Shown piece after piece: positions 20,729-31,500 of a DNA stretch of 64,000 nt (the first letter of the stretch is position 1; each line of letters begins with the position of its first letter). The DNA comes from Bursaphelenchus xylophilus (taxonomy: Eukaryota; Nematoda; Chromadorea; Rhabditida; Aphelenchoididae). Position numbers and translations under genes: made by a program. The DNA is taken from assembly GCA_904066235.2 (NCBI GenBank), contig CAJFCV020000002.1, positions 9,858,001-9,922,000 of the forward strand, written 5' to 3'. The notes beneath the pieces are model-generated. The model worked only from the letters and a program-made list of their open reading frames with translations. It was not told the DNA's origin and did no database searches.

Positions 20729-23700
20729 ATGGGGACAAAATTTCGGTTTCCCCCTATTCGATGGCCCACGGCGATATTCTTTTTTCTAATTTTACTACCC
20801 ATCGCACTGTGCAAACCGCCTTCTTATGGGCAGTTGTCAACGTTGGAATTGCTACGTGAGCTACGGCCCATTCAGCCTCCACATTGCTCGAGGGCATTGA
20901 TCACACCAGCCGGCAGCTCGTTTTGTAAGTTTCTGCAATTTTTTTTAATGATTTGAAAAGTTTGACGAAATGTCACAAGTTTTATTGGTTTTTTATTTTG
21001 TTCAGAAAATTTTATTTTTTTATTTTGACTGTGAATTTAGACCTTGTTCTTCATTTTTTGCTGTATTTTTTTAAATTTTTGAGTTTTTATAAGATTTGAC
21101 GAAATGTCACGAATATTATTGGTTTTTAGGTTTCTTATAAAATTCAATTTTTCGACTGAAAATAGACGTCTCTTACTTCCAACTGCAAAAAAATCCAAAA
21201 ATTTCATTAAATCCGATTGGACGAAATGTCACAAATTTTATCGATTTTCTCTTTCAGTGCACGGAAAGTCCTCCAACACAACCAGAGTCAAACTTGGTCT
21301 CAGTGTGGGCCAATCAGTCTGTTTTCGCAAAACAGACTCGCACAACGCCAGTCTAGCCGACCTGGATGTGATGCACACGATAACATTGGAGCGTCTGGAA
21401 CAATATCATCCAGTCACGCAGAGATATCGGTTCGCCATTCCTGAGCTGGAAACAAAATGCATTTGTGAGTGTCGAGCGGACGCGGCGGTCTGTCAAGCGT
21501 CGGATTACAATTTTGGAACCTGTGGAGGTGAGAGGGATTCCAGTGGACGACCAACGGCTTGTTATCGGACGTTTTTCTCGGATCAGCCAAATGTTGGATG
21601 CCCGACAGGTAGGTGAAATATTGTTTTGTTTGTCTGCATACTCTTCTTATTATCAATCAAGACAAATTAAGGCAAAATTAGCCTATCAAAAATTCATAAA
21701 TTTTTGTCATTTTTTTGGCATCAATATCTAAATTTGTTGACTTTATACGCGATTCAATACGGCTAATACCTTCTGTAGCAAATTTTATTTTATTTCATAA
21801 AAGTTTGTTACACAAAGACTTGATTTTTTGGCGAAAAATTGATTCTGTGAGAATGACGAAAGTTTATGGATTTTTCGTAAGCCAATTTGCACTACAAATT
21901 ATCCATAAATTTTCTTCATTCAAAAAGTAAGCAAAAAAGCAAACAAACGTAAAGATTTGATTGGTAAAAATTAAATTTGCTATCTAAAGAATGCCTAAAG
22001 GCTATGATATTTAGTTGTAACTTTTTTCTAACAATAAAAAAGATAAATTTTTTATAAAATTTCAAATCTGGTCAATTTCATTTTTTCGTATTTTAGGTCA
22101 CTCAGAAGAGCCCAAACTCTGCTGCGAACTCAAATTCCGGCCTTATCAAGACCGCACCTTCACCGCCGTGAAGCTGGAGTCGCCCACAACTTTTGCCGTC
22201 CTCGAATACGTCGCCTATTTGTGGAACGACAAAGGTCGTTGGGAGGAGATGGACAAGCGCAACATCCGCGTCACAATGGACTCGGGGACACAAATCCAGT
22301 TCTTGGACTCGGACCGAAGCCTCGAAATGGGCGTGGCGTCGTCGGGGAAATCGACCAATCAGCTGGAGGCGGGCATGTATTTTGTCGAAAATCTCGGCCA
22401 TGGCCAATATGGCCAACTGCGGAAGCAGGCGCTGAACGAGATCACAGAGCACAGTTTCGACAAACTGGGGTGGTTCCGGGTTTCGCCCGAGGGCGCCGGC
22501 ACAGTGCAAGGCGGATTCGTTTTGATGGACAAGATCCATCGCGCCAAAGCCGAGAACTGCCTGGAACAGCGATACCAGAGCATATTGGATGCCAACTTTT
22601 ACGTGAATCAGGCGGATAATTCGTCCACCTCATTCACGCTGCCAGACTCGCTGGATCAGCAGCTGAATTGGATCAAGACCGCCACCTTATTTGGCCATAC
22701 CGAAAGACACGCGGTTGTCACGGAAAACGACGGAGCGAATCTCGAAATCTCCCTCGTGTCCAAGGCTCCCAACACGGCCTTGAATTTCATCCACAACGCC
22801 AGCAACATTCAAGACTTTTCGGCGTTGATTTTGGTCGATAAATTGAGTAATAGCATGTTGAATATAAGTGTCTACAACTCGACGGGAATCCTTCACGGCT
22901 ATGTGAGGCATGTCAGCGATAGCTATGGGACAACCATCGACAGTTTTACGATCAGAGTGCCGGCGGCGGAGGTGGAGGAACAGCACGTTTTGATCAGGAT
23001 CAAACCTTACGAACCGAATACGGTAGGTGCAATATTTTGAGATTTTTGAGGGTTTAAAGTGGGAATATTGTCTCCGTTGCCGTATTTTACCCTAAAATTT
23101 CATCATAATCTAATTCTACCCGTTTTTATTCAATTTCCAGAAAATTCAGGTTTTCGTGGTGGGACCCAGATTTTAAAAGTTAGTGACAAAAATTTAACTC
23201 TATAGAACGAAATTATGGTTACTTATGCTATATGTGACCTTAGTTTTCAATTAGCATCGCAGCTGACCAATTTTTAGCCGAATTCCCATAAATTCAAGTT
23301 TTCGTGGTGAGACCTGAAATTTTGCGTTTTTGGATAAAAATTTTTTTGTGACAAAAAATTAGTTATTGAGAAAGCCCTATCTTCATTTTTTCTCATTTCG
23401 GCCAATTTTCCGTTAATTAAGGCTTTCGTGGTGGGACCGAAAAATACATAAATTCAAATTTGTCGATGAAAAGAATCACCATGTATTTTACTCCAAATAC
23501 TGTCTTCTCTAAATTTCACTTATTGATTTTTATCCACTTCCCACTAAATTCATATTTTCGTGGTGAGACCCAAAATTTTCAAAAACAATTTTTTTCAGCA
23601 GCACACCGTATGCCTTCGACCGGATGACGGAGACGGCATCGAAATCTGCCGGAACGTCGCTAGTGTCCACTTCGATTTGGAAACCCAGACAATTCACAAC

Positions 23701-23997
23701 GAATGGAACAAACCGACGGGATATTGCGAAGAATGTAACCAATTTACTGTCAATGGCTTCTTACAGTCGCTAAATCCCGTAGCCTGGATCAAAGACATCC
23801 ATTCCGTAACGGATGGACTCAACCTGGTCGTCAACTTGGGGGCATTTTTAGTCTGTATATTTCTGATTTACTTCTTGCTGTTCAAGGTGGTCATCCCAGT
23901 TGTAAATTGTATTATAGCGCCGTTGAACTGTATAACCGAGTGTTTCGAGAAAAAGAAAAAGAAACGACGAAGCACTGGGAGCTCGGAAAAAGTTTAA
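20729..23997 (+). CDS. EFF-1/AFF-1 family cell-cell fusogen (fusexin)
   Basis: Four exons (20729-20924, 21258-21608, 22097-23022, 23599-23997) join in frame to 623 residues. Residues 1-28 form a signal peptide ending ALC. A long extracellular part follows, with a Cys-rich block (CICECRADAAVCQ ... CYRTFFSDQPNVGC, about 145-182) typical of nematode EFF-1/AFF-1, several N-glycosylation sites (NTT, NAS, NSS, NIS, NST), a second Cys group in exon 4, one membrane span (about 565-590) and a short basic tail (KKKKKRRS). In this family the class II-like ectodomain merges plasma membranes of two cells. The short tail is closer to what I recall of AFF-1 than of full-length EFF-1, but I do not assign the paralogue. 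TTTTCCAG abuts the ATG, so the message may be trans-spliced or have an upstream non-coding exon. Introns 1 and 2 carry no large insert. Confidence 0.93.
23145..23572 (+). repeat. Four TTTTCGTGGTGGGACC-type motifs in fusexin intron 3
   Basis: The words TTTTCGTGGTGGGACC, TTTTCGTGGTGAGACC, TTTCGTGGTGGGACC and TTTTCGTGGTGAGACC occur near 23152, 23298, 23425 and 23560, about 130-145 bp apart in one orientation. Related words lie at 19396 (complement), 24346, 28713, 28812 and 28831. Confidence 0.75.
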
Positions 23998-25751
23998 TCG
24001 ACGTTTTTTGGTAATATCTTACTGTAATTTCAGCCATTTATTTTCGTCATCTTTTTTGCAACTTTTTCAAAATTTTTAGTCAAAATCAAAGTAACTACTA
24101 GATTTTTGTGATATTAAATGCTTTCAGGTTTAATTTTACATCATATCCAACCGATTTTCATATCATTTTCTGCTGATTTCTTACATATCTTATCATTTTG
24201 TGGCCTTATATTGTAACAGCATCTCTATATCCCGCCATGTCACAACAGATCCCTTACATATCACATCCATTACACTTAATATTGTACATTAGATCCTTCT
24301 CTCTTCATTTTAACCATTTAGTTTGCATTTTGGCGACCTTTCATGTTTTCGTTGCGGGACTCAAAATTTTTGCAAAAATAGCTTAAATCATGGCAAATTT
24401 GATTTCAAATCATCGCCTGTGGCTTAAAATCGGTCAACATCGTATTTTTCTATTTTTTAAAAACCTTTTCGGCCGCTAAAATACGGATTTTTCCAAAGAT
24501 TTTTCGTTTTTTTTTCATTTCTCAGCAAATGTCGTCCCGCATCAAAAATCTGAGAGCCAAAAGCTATAAATTGTCATATATTTCATTCTTGTGCCTTTCT
24601 CAGTATTTCATAACGAAAATTTACTAGTATTACTCAGTTATAGTCACATATCCGTCCATTTCCTGCGGTATTCAGGGCATTTAAAAACATTTCCTTCCAA
24701 TACTTTTTACCGGTATCGTAATTCGATTGTGAATTTTGTCTATTCAACGCTTATACGGGTCTTTTGTGTGCCAGTGATTAATCGAAACGAAAAAAAAGAT
24801 TATGAACATTGTACTTACATATCCAATATTTTCACTTGAGTTGTGTTAAATTTTCTGGTCAGAATAAATTTTTAATAAATAATTTTAGTATTTACTACGC
24901 CATTGACTTTCTATAGAACTCAATATCAATCGGATTCTAATACGTTTTCAATGAGAGAAAAAGTTGACGCATGTGTCAACTGTTTCTCTACTTTGCTGTA
25001 GAAGCTGCTGGAGAGTAATCTCGATAATATTCGACATCTAGAAGCTAAGTGGTCTCACTGAAACCTCCGTGAAACAAAAAAACCACCAGCCCAACCCAGA
25101 AGTTACCATCGTCCTATCTTATGTCAAGTGTAATATAATTTTGAAGTCCTTACCCTTTGGCATCGCGACTTGAAACGGAAAAAGGTCTCAAATGCTCTTT
25201 GTTTGTCACCAAAATCCGTTCGCCAACTTTACGGCGGCAAATTTGCATATTTCATCGTTAGAGAGACAGTTGACACACATGAGTCAAGTCTTCCATATTG
25301 TTTTTGTTTTCGAGAAACTTTTGGAAAACTCGCTGAAACGTGCCTGCCTGATGCCAGAAGCGAGCGAAAAGCGTGTTGTTTTTATTTTAGAGGTCTTATC
25401 AAGCGTAGATTTCCACAAATTTTTGTTTTTCCATATTGGTTAACATCGGAGATGTCAAATGAATCCAAAATTTCTTGCCTTATCTTCCAGAAATTTTTTG
25501 TATAAGACCCTGTAGTTTCTGCAACGTAGGGAGCAACTTTTGCAGTCGAAGATTTATTGATCTAGCCTGTGTCTTGCACTATTTTTGTTTTTTGGTCTCT
25601 TATCTGATCCGCAAGGTCGCGGGGACGTTCCGACCGAGCAAAAGCCTGTGATACCGATCGCAGCGGCTTCTCGTGGTCTTTTTCAATCGGTCCTGCGCGA
25701 GGGCGTTTTGTTTCTGCTTTTCGTATTGTTTTCTAATTAAACTTGCTTGAA
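23998..25751. other. Intergenic, fusexin to DJ-1
   Basis: No gene supported; two overlapping frames near 25.17-25.5 kb have no recognisable features. A short hairpin (AGTTGAC...GTCAACT with GAGAAA/TTTCTC flanks) lies at 24955-24992 and a similar one near 25258-25300. One copy of TCAAGTGTAATATAA is at 25124. The last 150 bp before the DJ-1 start are less AT-rich and are the likely promoter. Confidence 0.5.
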
Positions 25752-26749
25752 ATGGCAGATTTCCCTAAAACAATGTCGAAAACGGCTTTGATCATTGCTT
25801 CTGATGGAAGCGAGGACATCGAACTAACTGTGGTCAGCGATGTGCTGCGGCGGGCGAATGTTGAAGTAAGTTTTTTCATAGTTTTTGTTTTGGTTTTAGG
25901 TTGCCATGGAGCAGATAATGTTTCGAAGAATTTGGTCGAAATATAGAAGCTGACCTTCTTAAAACCAGTTTGAGTACCAAGAGCCGCTTTTTTTGATCCT
26001 TTTGATATGTAGTTTGCTTAGTTTTGACCCCAAAATTCTATCATTATTCTAGATTTTTCATCACCTTACGATTTTGTGACGGATAATGTAGAAAAATGCT
26101 CCAAAACTGCAATTTTTACCAAAATATACCCTAGAAAAATGTAATAGGAGATACACAGGGATAAATCAATTATTTTTAGGTGACAATCGCCTCTCTCCAA
26201 AACAAACCAACGATTGAATTGGCCAGAAAGCTCAAGATCAATGTGGATAAATTGCTAAATGAGGTAAAAGACACCGAATTCGATGCGGTGATTCTTCCAG
26301 GAGGTCAGCCGGGAAGTGATAATCTTGCTGCGGTGAGTTTTTCGATATCTTTTTGACTTTTGTGTTTAGGATGCGACCGTCGGAGAGGTCTTGCGTCGCC
26401 ATGAAGCTGCTGGCAAGATTGTGGCCGCTATTTGTGCTGCTCCAATTGCATTCAAGGCCCATGGTATTGCCAAAGGAGGCGTTCTCACTTCGTATCCAAG
26501 TTTTGGAGATCGATTGAAGGAGGGTGGTAAGTTGATATTCTAGTGGTTATCAAGTTAACATAAGATTGACAGAATTCGAAATGGTGGATTTTTTCAGGTT
26601 ACCAGTATTCAGAGGATCGTGTAGTGGTCTACAAGTCGGTTGTGACCAGTCGTGGACCTGGTACCGCGTTTGACTTCGCGCTTAAAATCGTTCAGCTGTT
26701 GGCTGGAGACGAGGTGGCCCAAAAAGTTAGATCAGCCATGTTGCTGTAA
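25752..26749 (+). CDS. djr-1: DJ-1/PARK7 family protein (glyoxalase/deglycase-type, DJ-1/PfpI fold)
   Basis: Four exons (25752-25865, 26180-26332, 26370-26526, 26598-26749) give 191 residues, close to human DJ-1 (189). The reactive cysteine lies in the nucleophile elbow AAICAAP (Cys111, equivalent to human Cys106). Glu24 in SEDIEL corresponds to the Glu18 that stabilises it, and the family motifs [13 protein letters not shown] and [13 protein letters not shown] are present. Human His126 is replaced by Tyr in TSYP. DJ-1 proteins protect against reactive carbonyls and oxidative stress in the cytosol, with glutathione-independent glyoxalase activity reported. C. elegans has two paralogues (djr-1.1, djr-1.2) and I do not choose between them. 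An in-frame stop lies six codons before the first ATG; the second ATG (25773) would fit the usual N-terminus equally well. AATAAA at 26865 may be the cleavage signal. Confidence 0.95.
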
Positions 26750-26920
26750 AAACTGGTCGAAAATATTTATCAGATTTCAATATTTTTATAGTTAGATTGT
26801 ATAAAAACTTATTTTACTTTATATTTCACAGATTTTCAAAATATATTCGGGCGCAGGCTGCGGGAATAAAACCTTGGTAAAGATCCGCATAATCTACCCC
26901 AATTGCCGTGGAATACAATA

Positions 26921-27847
26921 CAGGGTGGTCCAGCTAAGTTCGCGGATGTAAAATGCTTATAACTTTTTATAAGATTGTTCAATTTTTATGAGCAATAGCT
27001 CGTTTTATTCCTTAGTAGTTGCCATTTTGTTTAAAAAAAAGATCATTAAAAATGATCACTCCTACGTCGAGTTATGACCCTTCAAAGTCAAACATGCTTT
27101 TTCACGTAAATTTTTAAAAAAATTTAATTTTCAAAAATTTTTGAATTGCGGTGTCACCGCTCGCTGTTACCGGGAAATGATGGTGAACAGAGCGATCCCA
27201 GCTATGCAAAATTGGCCCAATTTTGCCAGTCTTCGGTATTCTTCCATAATTTGGCGCCTCATTTGTTCATCCTGGCGAACTCGTTTCACCTCTTCTTCGA
27301 TTACGCGCTTCAATTCCACGTCTTTGGGCGCCAATCCTTGATGAAAATCCGCTGTTTTAAGAACCCCCAATTGGAGAAATCTAGCGGAGTTAGATCAGGT
27401 GAACGCGGGGGCCAAGCAATTGGAGCTGGTTGCCGCGCAGATCCCCGGCCCATCCAACGACCTGGAAAAACCTGGTCAAGGAGTTGACGGACCGCTATAG
27501 CAAAATGAGGTGGCGCGCCGTCTTGTTGAAAAACAAGACTGGCAAAATTGGGCCGGTTTTGCATAGCAGGGATCGCTCTGTTCACCATCATTTCCCGGTA
27601 ACAGCGAGCGGTGACACCGCAATTCAAAAATTTTTGAAAATTAAATTTTTTTAAAAATTTACGTGAAAAAGCATGTTTGACTTTGAAGGGTCATAATTCG
27701 ACGTAGGATTGACCATTTTTAATGATCTTTTTTTTAAACAAAATGGCAACTACCAAGGAATAAAATGAGCTATTGCTCATAAAAATTGAACAATCTTATA
27801 AAAAGTTATAAGCATTTTACATCCGCGAACTTAGCTGGACCACCCTG
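26921..27847. mobile_element. Fold-back Tc1/mariner derivative, 927 bp
   Basis: Ends CAGGGTGGTCCAGCTAAG and CTTAGCTGGACCACCCTG sit in TA sites. The inverted arms run on for about 313 bp each (26921-27235 and 27531-27847), far beyond normal mariner ends and into transposase coding DNA on the right. The left arm is therefore an inverted copy of the right end, joined after loss of the original left half. Confidence 0.88.
27167..27627 (-). pseudogene. Broken DD41D-type mariner transposase
   Basis: A minus-strand frame (27627-27310) includes FQQDGAPPHF and WPPRSPDLTPLDF, the second and third catalytic Asp blocks of Tc1/mariner transposases, with 41 residues between the two Asp. A frame change near 27370 passes to a second frame (27370-27167) with the Glu/Arg-rich C-terminal helix (VEEEVKRVRQ-like). 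The N-terminal DNA-binding region and first Asp are missing, and translation runs into the inverted arm. Not functional as it stands. Confidence 0.85.
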
Positions 27848-27849
27848 TA

Positions 27850-28514
27850 TAATCCGACGGTACAAAAATCTCACAAATTTATTAGTCATTTTTGTGTGGG
27901 TTTGGTTACTTATTACATTCATAATTTACACATAAATATTATTCAACATGAAATTCATATAAATACGTTACCGTTATACGTAAAATACCCGTAGTGAAGA
28001 GAAGAAACAATCAAGTAAAAAATAAAATAAACAAGGGCCTGCATGAAAGCGACACGTTATACACAAGAGGAGAGATGTTTTGAGAGACATAGTCAAGTAG
28101 GTAGATGATAGGTATTGGGGGGTGGTAAAACTGATGACTTAGGTCCGCAATGGTTGTATTGTAGCCCAAAACAGTGTTTTATTAATTCTGTGCTATTTAT
28201 TTTCTCCTATTTTGACCGAAAATCTATTCAAATTTCGAATTTCTAAATGAGTCTAGGGCGCGACTCGCCAACCCAAAAATGGGTTAAAATAAATAGTTAA
28301 AATTTCGATATAAATCAACAGTTTAGACCAATAGCAATATAAAACCGGTCGAGTTGACCAAAAATAATTTTTCAAAAAGACCCGTCATCGTGACATATTT
28401 TCTGGGCATTCGCTATAAAATTTCTAATCAAAATCACAGCTAGTTGAAAAGAAAGTATTACAAAGTTATATAAATATGCGTTAAGTAAAACAACAAGATT
28501 TTTTTGTACTCTAA
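27850..28514. other. Region between the fold-back element and the MED13 gene end
   Basis: No gene found. This should include the 3' untranslated region of the minus-strand MED13 gene (TTTATT, the complement of AATAAA, occurs near 28195). The rest is unremarkable AT-rich DNA. Confidence 0.5.
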
Positions 28515-31500
28515 TTAGTTGAGAATGCACTGTTCGACGTTGTTGTAGAGACGGAACAGGCATTGGATGTGGACGGGGAGGCAGGAAATGCGGGCGCCCG
28601 ACCCCAAATCCACGTTCAGCCAGGAGAGGGAGTTGTGCATTTGCATGACGTACCTAAAATTTACAATTTTTAGTCATTAAAACATGGGTTTTTGAGGTTT
28701 CCCTGATTCTCAGGGTTTTCGTGGTGGGACCTGGAAATGTATCTCGACAACTCGTATTTTACAAAAAAAGTGTAAAAAAATTATATTTACTCCAATTTTG
28801 GAGCATGTTGAAGTTTTCGTGGTTCCTCAAGTTTTCGTGGTGGGACCAAAAAACGAAAACTTTTGAAAAATTCTCTCCAAAAACAAATGTTTGCGTATTT
28901 TACACTAATAAAAATTCAAAAGCATGCAAAAATTCTCACCTCAAAATAGCGTCGGTTGCACTCTCGTCCAGCGGATGCGAGGTCTCGTTTCCGCCGCTTT
29001 TTTGGCCATAATTCATGATATCTTCCTGAAGATTGGATGAATTTATGTGAAGCGCCGTCCTCAAATGCACCGGCAAATGGCGTTTCGCGTTCGGGCAGGT
29101 GTTCCAGAACCAGTCTGGGAGTTCGGTGGCCGGTGCGGTCGAAACCATGTAGCCGGTCGCCATCGGCTGATGATCAATTGTTAATTCTGGAAAAAAAACA
29201 AAGATTATAAATTACACTGAGAATAGTACGAGGATACTGTATATTATTTTCGAGGTCATATACGAGTCATAAATGGCAATTTAAAAAAAAAAAATGAAAA
29301 TTTTTGAAAAATTTTTCAAAAATTGGACTAGATTAGTAAAATAACCTAAAATATGGTAGTAAAATCTTAGTAGAAAGGGGGCCTACAGCATATTCTAACA
29401 TGTAGCGGATTTCTACAAACAATTTTCAAATAAAAATTTAGAAAAAAATCATCAAAATTGCCCATAAAAATTTAAAAAAATTGGAAAATTTCGTTCAAAA
29501 AACCCTCAAAATTCCGCTAAAACCGTCTCAAAATTCCCCTCAAATCCTCACCTTGTTCTTCTCCGATCTCCATGTCAGCGATGAGACCTTCAGTCAGGCC
29601 TTCATCATCATTTTCAATCCCATCGATTCCAAAATTGAACGGATCATTGTCATCCTGTTGTTGTCCCGCCTGTGGATCCGTCGAAATGTCCGGCGAGGTC
29701 GGGAACGTTATAATGTGAGTGATCGCTGTGTCCTCCAACAACGTCAACAGGTTGTTGTTCTTCGAATTCGAGCGGGATTTTTGCTCCGAAAGTTGGGAAA
29801 AGGCCGGGAAAATGCGTAAGAATGGCTCGGATTCCATTGAAATTAGGCATGCGGACATGATGACCGGTCCTTCCGAGGAGTCTTTTGAGACGGCACAAGC
29901 TCGGCATGTGGGCATTGTCATCGTGACGTCTTTTTCGCCGCGAACTCGGAAATTGCTGTTGTAATTTCGAAGACTTTTCTTGGACAAAACGTGGGACCAG
30001 GCTGAAAATATTCGAGTCAGAGATGGGAAAGGTATAGCAAGCATTTATTTCGACCGTATTTACGATTAAAAATCCGAATTTTAGTCAAAAAATTATATCA
30101 AAATTCCAAAAAAGTTATAATTTTTTTGGAAAGCATCGAAAAAATCGCAAAAAAATAGGAATGCAAAATCGATGATGCTTTACTGCACCTAGATCCCCCT
30201 GTAATTCCTCTAGAGATCATTTTTCAATCTGAATTTTATGTAAAAATCACAGCTTTCCATCATAAACCCCCTAAAATCGCTAAAACCCCGGAAGAAAGTA
30301 AAAAATCTTTATTTTATCCTTTCCAATCGGAGCCTACATTGGTAGACCTGATCCAGTGGCAAAAAACGTACCATTTTGCCTCCGGGAAGTATCAAAAATG
30401 CAGTAAATGCCTTCCTCTCCAAGTAAAATGTCTCCGGTTTCAAAAGCGCGCCCTTTTTATGAGGAAAAGAGCGCGTCTTCAAAATCGAGGTCTTTAACTT
30501 GGAGAGGGAGGTATTTTACTGGATTTTTGATAATTTCCGGATGCAAAACGGTACGTTTTTTTGCTACTGGATCAGGTCCGCCACTGTAGACTCCAATTCG
30601 AAAGGATAAAATAAAGATTTTTTACTTTCTTCCGGGGTTTTGGCAATTTTAGGGGGTTTATGATGGAAAGCTGTGATTTTTACATAAAATTCAGATTGAA
30701 AAATCGTCTCTAAAGGAATTACAGGGGGTATCTAGCTGCAGTAAAGCATCACAGATCTTGCATTCATATTTTTTTGGATTTTTCGATGTTTTCCCATAAA
30801 AATTGAAATTTTTTGGTATTTTGATAATTTTTTGTCTAAATTTTGGATTTTTAATCTTAATTACGGCCGAAATAACAATCTCAAGCCCTTACCTCTAAAC
30901 TCGCCATGCCCGATCTTGCCGACTTTGCAAATCACGACTCGCCAGTTCTTGGTGTCCATGACTAGCACGCTCTGTATGAACAGCCATAGTCTTTGGATTC
31001 CGAGGGAAATCAGCCGTTGTTTGAGGCGGAATCCCGGCTGGGGGTTATTATGCAAATTAATCAGCGTCGTATCATGCAAATGTCCGTATTGGTCGGTGCA
31101 GGATGCGATCAAGATATCGTCGCCTACCAGGCAATACGACACGAACAGCACTCGCTCCTCGGGGTTGATCAGACAGAACTTGTTGGCCGAGTTTTGGAAC
31201 CCGATCGAGTGTTTGGGGGCCAGGACGTAGGGTTGGCACGCCAATTTGAAGTAGATCTCCTCTTTTCGGTTGCGGATCCCGTCGATGATGTCGGTCATTT
31301 GGGCGGCCGGTCCGAACCGCGTCATCGACTGGCAGAGGGCGGTCCGGGCGTTCTCTGGGACCAGGATTCGGGTCTGGGAATAGACCGAAAACGCCTGCCG
31401 ACGGAGAATGTCGTGGGCGGTGAGTTTTTCGCGGTTGATTACTTCAACTGAAACGAAAATTTTTATAAAAATTATTTTTCAAAATGTCAAAAAATTACTG

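Noticed and set aside
22102..22539. 145-codon minus-strand frame
   Set aside because: Antisense of fusexin exon 3; the sense strand has splice sites and family motifs.
25170..25505. 111-codon plus-strand frame upstream of DJ-1
   Set aside because: Overlaps an 83-codon frame in another phase; no family motifs and no splice relation to the DJ-1 exons.
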